Source: Sabethes cyaneus
Lineage: Eukaryota > Arthropoda > Insecta > Diptera > Culicidae
Assembly: GCF_943734655.1 (NCBI RefSeq)
Contig: NC_071354.1
Location: 41,006,744 to 41,070,743 of the forward strand
Length of the DNA: 64,000 nt
Reading direction: 5' to 3'
In this document: positions 1-10,845 of the stretch, piece by piece
Position numbering within the stretch: the stretch's first letter is position 1
Layout of the letters: each line of letters opens with the position of its first letter
Program-made: the position numbers and the translations under genes
Notes under the pieces: generated by a model
Seen by the model: the letters and a program-made list of their open reading frames with translations, nothing else
The model's database searches: none
Told to the model about the DNA's origin: nothing

Positions 1-22
1 AGAAAATGATCAAATTAGTTGA

Positions 23-523
23 TTATATCTTGATGAATGCAGATGGATGATAATAATCAGAAACGAGAAACTTATTCATTGTTTTAATGGAGTTTATATC
101 CTTCATAATTTTAACCGAATAAAACCGCTTTCTATATTTGTCACAGTAATTCAATGAAACAGGAAGCCTATATAGAGCGGAAATAACAACCCTAGACTTA
201 ATGATAGTGATACGGTAGATCAGAGCTATGGAAGGCAGTGAAAGCCAGAATATTAAAAATATTATTATAATGTCTACTAATAAGTAAAGCTTATTATCAA
301 GTATTACAAAAACACTATTAAGGGTGTTATTCCAAGCATAATCATGATAAATCATGCACCATGCACCAATTAAAGTTATTAAGACGGAAATGACAACGGT
401 AATGGAGATAGCACAAATGCGGAAATTAGCGTGATGAAATAAGTGGTGCTGCAGCAGCTTTGCCGCATTACTGAAAATTAAATTTAATCTTAGAGGGACA
501 CACATTGTAACACATACATACAA
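23..523 (-). CDS. possible small membrane protein fragment, unrecognised
   Basis: This is an open frame of 166 codons. It has two strongly hydrophobic stretches, roughly residues 37-58 and 78-105, that could be membrane helices, and a basic Lys/Arg/Tyr-rich C-terminal third. I do not recognise a family; a chemoreceptor-like fragment would be one guess, with no motif to support it. A frame of this length can arise by chance in 64 kb of AT-rich DNA, and no splice or promoter signals were identified. Treat as an unproven ORF. Confidence 0.15.
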   Translation of the reverse strand: MYVCVTMCVPLRLNLIFSNAAKLLQHHLFHHANFRICAISITVVISVLITLIGAWCMIYHDYAWNNTLNSVFVILDNKLYLLVDIIIIFLIFWLSLPSIALIYRITIIKSRVVISALYRLPVSLNYCDKYRKRFYSVKIMKDINSIKTMNKFLVSDYYHPSAFIKI

Positions 524-2348
524 TCTCCCTTGACCTACTTTCGCCTATTTTTAAAAGCTGTCAAGCATTCTTTATCCCTTCTTTCATAGCTAAGAAAAGT
601 CGTTGGAACCGGTGGGGAGGGGTAGGAAAAATACCAACTGTTTAATTAAACGTTACTATATGCTGAGTACCACAGAGCAAACAGCAATTTATATCACTCT
701 ACTTAGCAGTCAATTAGCAAAGCTGACAGGCTCCTCGGGAAGGGATGCTAACTTTCGAGACAGCCGTCAGCGAAAGTTCCTGAAGCGTTTTAATATTTGT
801 AATGTTAATAATATACCTACATGCATGGTGGCGGTGGTAGTTTCGGTAATTTGTTTCATATCATCCCGGTGTCAGTAATACGGTACGACGCGCTACTGAA
901 AATCAAATCCCCGTCTAACGGTTGACGTAAGTTCCTGCGACTGTCTTCGTCAGATTAAAACCAATTCCTCGCTGTCAGCAGCAGCAGTAAAGCAGTGGCA
1001 GAGTAGCAACCTCTAGATAACCAACGAGTAGTACCAATCCTTTTTTCTTTCTCAAGCCGCCTTCAATCCAGAGTCCTACATATTGAAATCGTTGCTCTGC
1101 GTCAATTTCCGCTTAACTTCTTTCAAAGCCTGGTTTGTTGTGTGCTCGATAGCTTTCCTGCATGTGCCAGTTTGAGTACGTACGTACCATCAGGGACACT
1201 TTTTCTTCCTCTGTGTGCGTAGGTATTTGTTCTCGATGACAAAGGAATGGTTGCTGATGTAAGACAAACGTAGTATAAATTTCTCCGTTAGCTTTATTGC
1301 AACCATTTTACGTATCCTGCCTTTTCCCCCCGTTTGTTGCTCCACGGGGGAAAGCAGATGGGTACGGAAGGCGAAAACCTCTTTTCCTAAAAAGCACTCG
1401 TCTATTCGCATGCGACTTCCAGTGGCAAACTTATGCCAGCATCATTCCGCCTTTCTGCAAAATAGCAATTGGGTGTAGGCGAAAGGCTTTACTGCGACCT
1501 GGATGGGCCAAAAGAGCTGTTGCTTCGGTCGTCGAAATGTCACGTTGAGCACAAAACGGTCTTCGTGGATGAATACGTTCCTGCGAGGAAGTTCTTAAGG
1601 AGAGCGTGGTGGAATTCAGGCATGTGCCGCCACAATTGTGCAGTGTCCCCCGCAGAGTGTAACAAAACCAGCCAGAGTGTTCCGGTTCGTTGGAAAGCAC
1701 GAAAAGTCGTTGGCACCAGGATAAAAAGGCATGCCGACATAAAAGAAAAAAGAGCACGGAAACCTACGCACCGTAATGCCGGAAATATCCTGCCCAAAGA
1801 AAACAAAAGCCATATCTTTGCAGTTCGACGAATCTTGAAGGGATACATTGAACGAGGCCGGGCGAGTGGGGCATGGAATGCTGAAAGTGTTGGAACAGGT
1901 TGCTTGATAATACCATTTGTTTTAGGATATGTTTTAACGTGGTCAGATTGGTTCAAGTTCTTTAAGTTCTTGCGCTAATATATTGACTGTTTGTTCAATG
2001 CTCATTAATGAATTGCATGAATAAAAATAGTCAAGCTGAAATTCATTTTTACTGATCCTAATTCAGACGGAACTGAAAAATTGGCAACATTGTTAGATCA
2101 GCTTTCCTATAGCAAAAAGTTCCTTATATCGTACAGAGCCGCAGCGCACCAAAAAGATTACACGCGTTTACTTTACGTAATACTGTAATTAGGATTTAGC
2201 CATCACAGAGAAAAGGTGGTACTTCGCTGCTGGCTGGTTTCCTTGCTTCAAAACCTGCCTCAAAGATTCTCAAAGTGGCAGCGTTTGCAAGGAGTCTTGC
2301 GATAGTTAAAAATCATGCGAAAAGATAAGTCGCACTTGACACTACAGG
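524..2348. other. no supportable gene
   Basis: Mixed-composition DNA. The part at about 1300-1970 is less AT-rich and has long frames open on both strands at once (169 codons on plus, 138 on minus). That is what one expects from composition rather than from a gene. No recognisable motif or transposon end was seen. Confidence 0.4.
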
Positions 2349-2810
2349 TTGGATGGAATGGAAGTGGTAGCAAAGCTGACATGCGCGACATGGCACACAA
2401 TAAAACTGGGTAATCAGGAGACTAATTTTATCGGAATCAAAAGAAACCTACAGAATAAAATCCAGCAGTGGAATGTCAATCCTTCAGTCGCCCCGCATAT
2501 AGGAGGCTACTGGGAGCGCGTGGTGCATTTCGTGAAGGCCACGGACTGCCTATTAACCGCTCGGCTAAGTGCTCGACGAAGAATCCTTCACTACGCTGTT
2601 GTTGGAAGCAGAAACAATTATCAACACAACCAAGTCCAAGTCCTTAACTCCGAACCATTTTCTTCTTCTAAGTTCGAAAGGCGTCTTTAAATCGAATTTT
2701 AAAAATACGATAAAATTACTGAAATATAGCTGGAATCTTGTGCAGAACATCTTTAGGCAGCTCAGGATGCTTTCGATTATAGAATATCTCTTAACAATCC
2801 ATCGTCGCAA
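2349..2810 (+). pseudogene. BEL/Pao retrotransposon integrase remnant, frameshifted
   Basis: The translation shows the end of a retroviral-type integrase as found in BEL/Pao LTR retrotransposons. The block SVAPHIGGYWERVVHFVKA (about 2480-2540) matches the family's APHxGGxWERxVxxVK signature, which lies around the third catalytic acidic residue (E of WER). The words QETNFIGI upstream correspond to the DNGTNFxG block. After a frameshift near 2565-2570 the next frame gives FTTLLLEAETIINTTKSKSL and LTPNHFLLLSSKGV, the usual continuation (LLLEAExIxNSRPL, LTPNHFLLG). Gag, protease and RT are absent and no LTRs were found. The family call rests on motif recognition. Confidence 0.75.
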
Positions 2811-2851
2811 AAAATTTTGAAAAAATGCTTGAGGGCGTTAGTGTGAACGCA

Positions 2852-3103
2852 AAATTTTTATGGTAATACTCTGACATAGGACTACGTCTTTGTTTACAAG
2901 TACTGCAGCGCTTACAAACATATTTCGCTTCCTGATTGGTTATCTAGCTTTTGTTTCTAGCTTCTAGTTAAATTCTAGTTAAATTTCTAGTTTCTAGTTA
3001 AATTTTTATGGTAATACTCTGACATAGGACTACGTCTTTGTTTACAAGTACTGCAGCGCTTACAAACATATTTCGCTTCCTGATTGGTTATCTAGCTTTT
3101 GTT
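2852..3103. repeat. 104-bp direct duplication (2852-2955 and 3000-3103)
   Basis: The segment starting AAATTTTTATGGTAATACTC and ending TATCTAGCTTTTGTT occurs twice, 148 bp apart, and the copies look identical. The 44-bp spacer is itself built from TTCTAGTTAAAT-like words. This is a local tandem duplication of a 148-bp unit (1.7 copies). Confidence 0.85.
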
Positions 3104-3168
3104 ATCTAGCTTACCCTACGGCTAAATTTGAAAAAAAATCATTATCATTATATTCATTATTCATTTTC

Positions 3169-3280
3169 GAGACTTCACAGCCGGCTCTTAGAATACAGGA
3201 CAATCTCGGCGCTAAGGCAACGATCCTATTGACTCTACAGGCAGCGGCACTGCCTGGCAGAGATTCGAACAAAATCCACT
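3169..3280 (-). mobile_element. SINE fragment (tRNA-derived, mosquito type), antisense
   Basis: Read on the minus strand this aligns with the better-preserved SINE at 45.09-45.3 kb. Shared words include the GTTCGAATCT box B, AGTCAATAGGATCGT, TTGTCCTG and GGCTGCGAAGTCT. The 5' half of the head and the 3' tail are missing, so it is a truncated old copy. Confidence 0.7.
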
Positions 3281-4013
3281 CCACAAAAAGCATGCTGTAT
3301 TTTTTACCAAAACGTGCGTGGATTGCGCATTGAAATTTATGGATTTTTTGTTGCCACTTCGCAATCGAGCTATGATATCATCATTCTCGATAAACTTTGT
3401 TCGACGAGAAAATTTACTCTCAATGGTGTTATTTGGCAGCCCATGATGATCATAATGTTATTGATCACAGTTCATGCTAGCCACAACTAACGTGACAGCA
3501 ATGTGGTTATCGTGCTTTCAACTAGCCTAAGTACTTCCATTGATTTCATCTCCATCTGTAAGATGCTTGAACAAATGTGTTATAGTGAAGTTGGCTGGTC
3601 TTGCGTAGATCAACCGAATACAGAAAATAAACTCTCACCTTGTCTTTCGTGTTTAAGTCAACGATCTGTTTTCTCAGTTAACGATGATCACCCTCTTCTC
3701 GAAGTTATTTCGAGAAGTTATTTAAGTTCCAGTGGATTTACCTGCATCTATGATATTTGAAGATTGTTTGGATACAGATGACTTGGAGCGAATTTTTCTG
3801 GCCTTACCCTAACTATCGCTTGAGTCGACTGATGTTAGTAGCGTTGTGGTTGTCTTGACTTGTTTACGCCAACTTGTGTAAAATCCTATATTGCCTAGTT
3901 CTGCATGAACTCCAAGATAAATAAGGTAGGACCCCTGTAAACCTGACTTGCTACTAGCACCGCTCGGAGTGACACAGCTCCTACCAACTCATGTATGGAC
4001 CGCATCATAGTGT
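3281..4013. other. no supportable gene
   Basis: AT-rich DNA with only short frames and no recognised repeat ends. Confidence 0.4.
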
Positions 4014-4116
4014 CCTAGTCCAAGTCCAAGTCCAAGTCCAAGTCCAAGTCCAAGTCCAAGTCCAAGTCCAAGTCCAAGTCCAAGTCCAAGTCCAAGTCCA
4101 AGTCCAAGTCCAATTG
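4014..4116. repeat. (CCAAGT)n microsatellite, about 17 units
   Basis: A nearly pure hexanucleotide repeat. It creates a spurious Val-Gln-repeat frame that should not be annotated as protein. Confidence 0.95.
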
Positions 4117-4990
4117 CAAGCCCAAGCCCTAGCATGCTTCAACCACTTTCACTTGTTCTACGATTACTCAAACATGCTTTGATTTGTGATTGTCCTAAGC
4201 CTTGTTTAACATATACAATTGGTACTGATTCTAGCCGTATAATATACCTCGCGGGTGCTACGCGGTATCACTTTGTTACGGTTAGTCTTCTGCTTTATTC
4301 TTCTATTGGATTTTTTTTTCCATAACCGGATGCTAGCACTCACCTGAATCACACACAAGATTGCGGGCAATGGTGGAATTAACTTCTTTTTTAAACTCAT
4401 TTCGTCATCCAATTGGCATTAAAGTTGGATAACAACAATACTTTAGGTGTTTTACGTAATCTGACCTTCATAATGGCCTTCAAATTTCTCAAATGGGCGA
4501 ATTTCCGGCGAGTTCGGTGAGTTGACGTCTTTATCAACACTATTAGCTCTAATACCAGTCGAATAACGGTAGTGTAGTGATAGGATACCGAATTCGGCCC
4601 AAACAGCACCTCGCCTCCGTGTTACCGCAGGAAGAACATGAAATGCTTCTGAAGGCACTCACCCCGGTCGATTTGCCCGTGGATGGCTGGGTAGTTTTGC
4701 CGCACTCGAAGGCAGAGCCGTAGCGTAACATTATGGCACCCTTGGCTAAGGCCCGCTTTAGCACTCCCCCGTTTCTTAAATCCGCGTTCCTTCCAAGTTT
4801 ATTATACCACGTACCATATTCTGCGCAGTTAACATTTTTATGATTCTTCCGCTATTCTAAGTATTCTAGATTTAAATTAACAGCGTGGATAGCCTCAACG
4901 TGTAGTGCTACGGTCTATAATATCTGCTAAAAAATATGGGAATTATAAGTCGACCAACAATTTAGTATATTTTTCGTTTTGTAAACTTAT
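4117..4990. other. no supportable gene
   Basis: Short frames only. A short segment near 4750-4800 (CGTTTCTTAAATC then GTTCCTTC) recurs at about 8157-8190. The two copies bracket the repeat block between them, which suggests related dispersed DNA at both places. Confidence 0.35.
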
Positions 4991-5490
4991 CCACGGTGCC
5001 TAATTCTACGCACTTTCTTTTCCATGTTCCTAATTCTGCGCGCTTTCTTCGTAGGGTACATTACTGCGCAGAATTTGGAACATGAATAAAAAATCTGTGC
5101 CTAAATCTGCGCATTATTGCATCGCATTTTTCTACGGAAAACAATGCATGCAATCACTCTTTTTGTCTAAAACATGACTAAAACTAATTATTCTTTTTAA
5201 TTATGCTGGGCTATTTGGTCATTGCAAAGAATTTGGATCATAAATTTGTTAATTTTCTAGAAGGGCAATCTTAGCGTTGCGTTGGTGCTAACGACGATGT
5301 TTTCTGCCATATAAAATACTTTCAGTTTCACGTTAAATTATTTCGCTCTGAAATATTATGCCCCGTTTGTGAATAATGGCGTAGTATTCAACAGACATTT
5401 ATAAAAAACTAACGCAATGATCATAGTTATGCACAATGTTAAAAAATACTTATATAAAGAAAAATGCGCAGAATTAGGAGCGGTCACGGT
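4991..5490. mobile_element. short TIR element with repeated CCTAATTCTGCGCA motif
   Basis: The left edge reads CCACGGTGCCTAATTCTACG. The right edge, inverted, reads CCGTGACCGCT followed by CCTAATTCTGCGCA. More copies of the motif lie inside near 5030, 5070 (inverted) and 5100. Such clusters fit transposase-binding sites of a non-autonomous DNA transposon. No coding capacity and no clear target duplication were found. Confidence 0.5.
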
Positions 5491-5499
5491 ATATGATAA

Positions 5500-6437
5500 G
5501 ATTTTAAACCATCAACCAGAGTCTGAAACTGCACTAAATTCTGGACCACATTTTTTATCAGATTATGTTCCAAATTTTGGAACAAAGTTCTACTAGATTC
5601 TGGACACATTCTGCACCAAAACGAGAATTCAGATCTGGCCCACAGTTTGGTCCACTTTTTTGTCAGCTATATAAAGATCAGATTTTGGATCAAATTTCAA
5701 ACAAAAATTCTGGAACAGACCAAGGTTATAAATCAAATTTTGTACTACACTTTTGTTGCAGTTGTTTTGCCACCAACCAAATTTTGTAGTTGAGTGAACC
5801 ACATATTTTATCCACCTTTGTTTCGGATATTGAAATGGATTTTATCATGTCAGATTAGAGCTTTAACAAGATTTTGGATTATATTTTAAACCCAGATTCT
5901 AGACCTGGACTACATTCTGGGCCTGCACCATATTAGGGACTAGATTTTAGGCCACAATTTTGATAAGATTTGGACTAGATTTTGGACGTTTTTATCCGAT
6001 TTCGACCAGATTTTGGATAATATTGACTGAATCTGGATATTTTTTATCAGATGTTAGGCCAGATTTAAGATTTTAAATCAAACTTGGGTCCAGATTCTGG
6101 AATTAGACCAGAACGTAAACCAGATTTTGGGCCACATTTTTGATCAGATTTTAAACCACCAACTAAATTTTGGAACAGACTTCGAACCAGATTCTAGACC
6201 TGGATCGCGGACCACATTTTTATCAAATTATATTTCTGATTTTAGAGCAGATTTGCACTAGATTCTGGACCAGATTTTGGACTACATCTTTATCAAATTT
6301 GGAGCAGATTTTAGATAATATTTTATACCACACTTTTTATTAGATATTTGATCAGATGTGGGACCAGATTTTGAACCACATTATGGACCAAGACCAGATT
6401 TTGGGCACGGACCAGATTCGGGACCACAGTTTTTATA
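5500..6437. repeat. degenerate GACCAGATTTTGG-type array, left part
   Basis: About 940 bp are built from variants of the words GGACCAGATTTTGG, ACCACATTTTTTATCAGATT and GACCAGATTCTGG, repeating every 12-35 bp on the same strand. It resembles a decayed simple satellite. The array continues at 7766-8110 beyond the inserted fold-back element. Confidence 0.8.
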
Positions 6438-6438
6438 A

Positions 6439-7763
6439 CACGGTGTCCCAAATACCGTTATTAAAAAATAAAATCGGCCATTTCAACGGCAAATGCCAGT
6501 TGGTTTGTATTGTTATCCTACACCTCTGAGCCAATTTTTTAAAAAATCGATCGACGAATTTTTGAGTTACGCCCTTTTGAAGTTTGAAAGGGCAGATTGG
6601 CCACATAAAGTAAATAAAAATATTCAATGATACTTCCAAAATGAACGTATATCACAGCCGGTATTAATTTTTTGCAACATATGCCCATTTCCCACTATTT
6701 TAGGAGTTTTACACTGTATTGGGACTAACCGGAAACGTTCAGGATTAAGTTTTCGCTGTAGAAAATGGTCAGTATAGCACTTGAACAAATACTTATCATG
6801 CAACACCTTACACCAACAAATTACTCCAGAATTTAAAACCTAGATCAATCAAAGCCAGATCAACTACTCAGCACTACGTTGGTTATATCTGGACAAGTTC
6901 CAGGAACACCCAGACAAGTAGCCAGTTTCGTCCATGAACAAAAACTTATCGTGCGTCACCTTAAATCACACTAGAATTCTATAACTAGGTCAATGGAAGC
7001 CAAATCTGCTATCTACGGTTAAGTTTGGTCATATCTGGACATATTTGGGGGACTCCGAGAACCCCTAGGAAAGTCAATAACACAATGTGGTACATTTTTG
7101 ATAATCAAGACATGTTCGGAATTGTCCATTGTGGTTCTACGTACTCAATTTGGCTTACTTCGATCTATTTTAAAAGTTTTAGTGTGATTTAAGGTGTCGT
7201 ATGATCCGTTTTTGTTCATGTTCGAGACTGGCCATTTTCTAGAGGTTTCCGGAGTCCCTCAAATATGTCCAGATATGACCAAACCTGAGCTCGGATAGCA
7301 GATTTGGCTTCCATTGATCTAGTTATTGAATTCTAGTGTGATTTGAAGTGTCGATAAATTTTTGTTCATGGACGAAACTGGCCACTTGTCTGGGTGTTCC
7401 CTGAAGGCCCCGGAACTTGTCCAGATATAACCAACGTAGTGCTAGGTAGTTGATCTGACTTTGATCGATCTAGTTTTTAAATTCTGGCGTAATTTGAGGT
7501 GTCGCATGATAAGCGTTTGTTCATGTCCTATACTAATCATTTCCCACAGCGATAACTTAATCCGGAACATTTTCGGCTAGTCCCAATACAGCGTAAAACT
7601 CCAAAAATGGTCGGAAATGGGAATATGTTGCATAAAAAATTAATACCGGCTGTGATATACGTTCATTTTGGAAGTGTCATTGAAGATTTTTTTTTACTTT
7701 ATATGGGCAATCTGCCCTTAAATAGAATATATATTTTTTATTAACGGTATTTTGAACACCGTG
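6439..7763. mobile_element. 1.3-kb fold-back element (inverted-repeat transposon)
   Basis: Ends are CACGGTGTCCCAAATACCG and, inverted at 7763, CACGGTGTTCAAAATACCG. Matching continues inward through most of each arm. For example, ATACTTCCAAAATGAACG at about 6630 pairs with CGTTCATTTTGGAAGTGTC at about 7660, and the tracts at 6880-7060 pair with 7240-7440. The two arms meet near 7100. Both flanks are TATA-rich, compatible with a TA-type target. It has no transposase and lies inside the GACCAGATTTTGG array. Confidence 0.85.
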
Positions 7764-7765
7764 TA

Positions 7766-8110
7766 TAAGACTGTGGTCCAGGTTTTGGCTCAAATTTTGG
7801 ACCAGATTCTCAAGGTGGACCAGATTATAAATCAGATTATAGATAATATTTTTGATCAGATTTTGGACCTGAAGCAGATTTTGGGTCACATTTTCAATCA
7901 GATTTTAAAACAGTAACCAAATTTTGGATCAAATTTCGAACCAGATTCTGGACCTGGGCTACTTTGGACCTGAACTATATCGCGAACATTTTTTATCATA
8001 TTTTGTTTCAGATTTTGAAGCAGATTTGGAGCAGATCGTAGATCATAATTTAGACAACATTTTTTATCAGATTTTGGACCCTGATTCTTGATCAGGTTCC
8101 AGAGCTGTAT
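7766..8110. repeat. degenerate GACCAGATTTTGG-type array, right part
   Basis: Same word family and orientation as the array at 5500-6437, which shows the fold-back element split one pre-existing array. Antisense frames of the Gln-Asn-Leu-rich type here are repeat artefacts. Confidence 0.75.
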
Positions 8111-8539
8111 CGTGACATTTGTGACGACCCGGGCCATGGCCCGATTTGGCGTTCCTCGTTTCTTAAATCAGTATTCCTTCGAAGTTAATCATTTTTTAGA
8201 ATTAGACTGTCATACATGATTCGTACAACTCCCTATTTCCAGTACTTTGCAACGCTCGAGAGTACCTTACAGTACAGGCCGTTTTAGGCACCCCCAGAGC
8301 TAGCACCTTTGGCAGGGGCCAGTCTGGCCAACTGCACGCTACGACGCTGTTCAAAGGTTGCCTTCCAAACCAAGAATAATCCACGTTCTTCTTCCTTATC
8401 GCTTTCATGTAAGTCTCGTCGTCCATCACGACGCACCTTGGCTTCGTCAGCCACTCTCAGCGAGGGACCACCAGGTTTTATTTGTCGTTCCATTTCGGTG
8501 TCTTCCGGACAAGACGTGGAACCCAGTGAAATGTAACTA
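8111..8539. other. no supportable gene; unidentified open frames
   Basis: A minus-strand frame runs from about 8284 into the mariner inverted repeat at 8540 and beyond, so it is chimeric. Its 8284-8530 part (Arg/Glu-rich) is not recognised. Confidence 0.35.
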
Positions 8540-9322
8540 GGGCTTGTTCGTAACAAAATGTGGACACCCTTAAACACACACAGCTTCGGAAATACATGGA
8601 CAACGAGTGAAATATTTTGCAGAGTGATAGACGTATGCCTGTTCTTTCTGAAACACTTGTTTATATTACAAGCGCTCAGCGTAAAATGGCGTCGAAAGAA
8701 GAGCAGGTGCGAAAAGCAATTGTGTGCGGTCGCAATGAAAATCCGGATCTCTCGAAAATTTGCCAAAAATCTTGGATTTCTTCCAAGCACTGTTCACAGT
8801 GTTTTAAAATCGTTCGATACTCGCTTGACAACAGCTAGGAAGAAGGGAAGTGGAACAAAAATGGATTTGAGGAACCACCACAAGGATGCGAAGATAAAAC
8901 AAATATTACGGAGGAGACCAGATCTTTCTTACGTACCATTGCTCGTAAAAAAAATGTCGCCAACATTCGTGCACGGTTCTAAGTAACGACCAGGCATGAA
9001 GTCTTTCAAGGTGAGGACTGTGCCAAACCGTAATGATAAGCAAAATACGATGGCCAACACACGCGCTCGTAAGCTTTATCGCGAATATTTAACGAAATTT
9101 TCATGCGTTATAATGGACGATGAAACGTATGTCCTAGAAGACTTCAAACAGCTTCCTGGTATGTCTTTTTACACTGCCATGAAATGGAATGGCGTTGCAG
9201 AGCGTTTTAGGACAAAGAAGAAAGCCAAGTTCCCCAAAAAAATACTTAGTATAGCAGGCCATATACAGCTGTGGTCGAGCAAGCAAAAGTTACATCACAA
9301 CGGGAACAACAAAGAACATATA

Positions 9323-10009
9323 CAGTAGACTCTCGGAAAAGTTAACTCTCTGAAAAGTTAATTGTTCAGAAAAGTTAAGCGAATATTAGCTCTCATGCAA
9401 CGCTCTAAAAAGTTAATTTTTGGCTTAACTTTTCTGAGAGTTCTAATTTATTGGTTGTCCAAAGCATTCATTTACACACCTGTGTTTTCCTTCTATCTTT
9501 ATTTCTCATTTTTCGGTTTATTATCGCCTTTCCACAACTTCATACAGAGTATCATCATAGCTGGGATTAAATTAAACTCTTGTACCGGGCAGTTGTAGTA
9601 ATAGCTCAATACGAGTACATAGTTGATTCAGGATTTTTGATAACAAACTAGAAAAGCGCAAACTCAGATTGAATTTTAAATGCAAAAGAAGGAACAGTAT
9701 GGAACAAAAAATAAGCCAGAACATTGTCAAAACGTCGTAGACTACGAAAAATCAGAAGTAAACTAGAATAACCTACTATTTTAAATTTACTGAAAGGAAC
9801 TAAGTATCATTTCATTAAGATCTTGCTACATATTTCTTTACATTACAACTTCCACATTCCTAAAAATGTCTATCCTGTATTCTAGAATATTTTTTTCGCT
9901 TTTGTATTTATCATTTTCGATGACTCTTAGGACTACTCAGAAAAGTTAATATTTCGGAAAAGTTAATCGACCCATTCCCCAATCGATTAACTTTTTCGAG
10001 AGTCCACTG
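9323..10009. mobile_element. pogo/Tigger-type MITE, copy 1, inserted in the mariner
   Basis: Ends are CAGTAGACTCTCGGAAAAG and, inverted, CAGTGGACTCTCGAAAAAG, flanked on both sides by TA (9321-9322, 10010-10011). CAGT ends with a TA duplication are typical of the pogo/Tigger group. The word AAAAGTTAA recurs many times near both ends, probably as transposase-binding sites. No transposase is encoded. A second copy lies inverted at 25631-26259. Confidence 0.9.
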
Positions 10010-10186
10010 TAGCGTGAAGAATGCCTGTAGAAACGATTGTTACCGTTCCTACACGGCCATGATGTACCCTCGCTGTTTTAGCCTGATTTGGCATCCTGTC
10101 ACTACGCCAAAGATGTTTTGGAATGGTATGATGCTAATGGAGTCCATATTGTACCGAAGGAGGCGAATCCACCTAACTGTTCAGAG

Positions 10187-10355
10187 CAGAGATGCCAGAA
10201 GTGAAGACATGTCTTCACTTTGAAGATATTTTTGTTACAAAAAAGTGAAATGTCTTCACCATGCAGTTTAAATGGGCGGAAAGCCGAAGGAAGACAAATG
10301 AAGACATTTTTCCTTGATTCGTGAAGACTTTTCAAAAAATCGCCTGGCATCCCTG
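10187..10355. mobile_element. hAT-type MITE, inserted in the mariner
   Basis: A 169-bp element with ends CAGAGATGCCAG and, inverted, CAGGGATGCCAG. It is flanked by an 8-bp target duplication with one mismatch, GTTCAGAG (10179-10186) and GTCCAGAG (10356-10363). The interior holds GTGAAGACATGTCTTCAC and similar words. The 8-bp duplication and CAGRG start indicate hAT-type mobilisation. It lies between the NCSE and PELRPIE codons of the transposase. Confidence 0.88.
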
Positions 10356-10845
10356 GTCCAGAGTTACGCCCCATCGAGAGGTATTTGGGCTTTGGTGAAG
10401 GTCCCAGCACAAACAACAAGCAACAACTATAGATAAATTTCGAAAATCTAGGACAAACGCAGCTAAATTGGTTGCCAACAAGTCTCCACTGACCGTCATG
10501 GCAAGGGTAAACTCCAAAGTTCGCCAATTTTTCATGAAGGCCAAATAAGTAATGTTAATTTGTTTGATAATTATTAACGATACACACATAAATGATATAA
10601 AATTGTTTCATGGATTAAACTACTAGCAAATTTGTTTTATTGCAAAATTGTGGTGTCCAGATTTTGTCGCGAACAAACCTGGCCTGGCCGTTGACCTTGT
10701 TCGCCGCACCACTAATCGAAAATTTCGACCGACGCTTGAACAGGCTCAATGCACTCCTGGCCTTCACCGGATCTACTGTCTTCAGTTTTTTTGTCATCGC
10801 CTGATCGCTGTCATGTCGTCTGGGTCTCCTTTAACGACCTTTAAT

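Larger units (their letters stand above)
8684..10548 (+). pseudogene. DD37E mariner transposase pseudogene
   Basis: Cut-and-paste transposase in several frames. The N-terminus starts MASKEEQVRKAIV near 8686 with helix-turn-helix-like sequence. The first catalytic Asp lies in CVIMDDETYV (about 9105-9130), followed by DFKQLPGMSFYTA. After the first inserted MITE come KRLLPFLHGHDVPSLF and PDLASCHYAKDVLEWYDA with the second Asp. The third acidic residue lies in PELRPIE, which is split from the preceding PPNCSE by the second insertion. Counting 37 residues between D and E (insertion removed) gives DD37E, a class I know from mosquitoes. The C-terminus ends VRQFFMKAK and a stop near 10547. Stops and shifts, including several in 8820-9000, make it inactive. 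Confidence 0.88.
8540..10679 (+). mobile_element. mariner-type (ITm DD37E) transposon, dead, interrupted twice
   Basis: Terminal inverted repeats of about 29 bp bound the element. The left end reads GGGCTTGTTCGTAACAAAAT then GTGGACACCC. The right end, inverted, reads GGTTTGTTCGCGACAAAATC then TGGACACC. A TA precedes the left end (8538-8539); the right TA has decayed. Inside is a broken transposase. Two younger insertions (9323-10009 and 10187-10355) account for 856 bp, leaving an element of about 1.28 kb, the usual mariner size. Confidence 0.88.

Noticed and set aside
1469..1978. 169-codon plus-strand frame
   Set aside because: An opposite frame of 138 codons overlaps it, the region is composition-biased, and no family signature was seen.
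3991..4182. Val-Gln repeat protein
   Set aside because: It is translation of the (CCAAGT)n microsatellite.
8358..8429. MMDDETYMKAI words resembling a mariner catalytic block on minus
   Set aside because: Only a short match outside any recognisable transposase context; the neighbouring frames do not continue the family.
8284..8790. 168-codon minus-strand frame
   Set aside because: It runs across the mariner inverted repeat at 8540 and is antisense to the transposase; it is chimeric.
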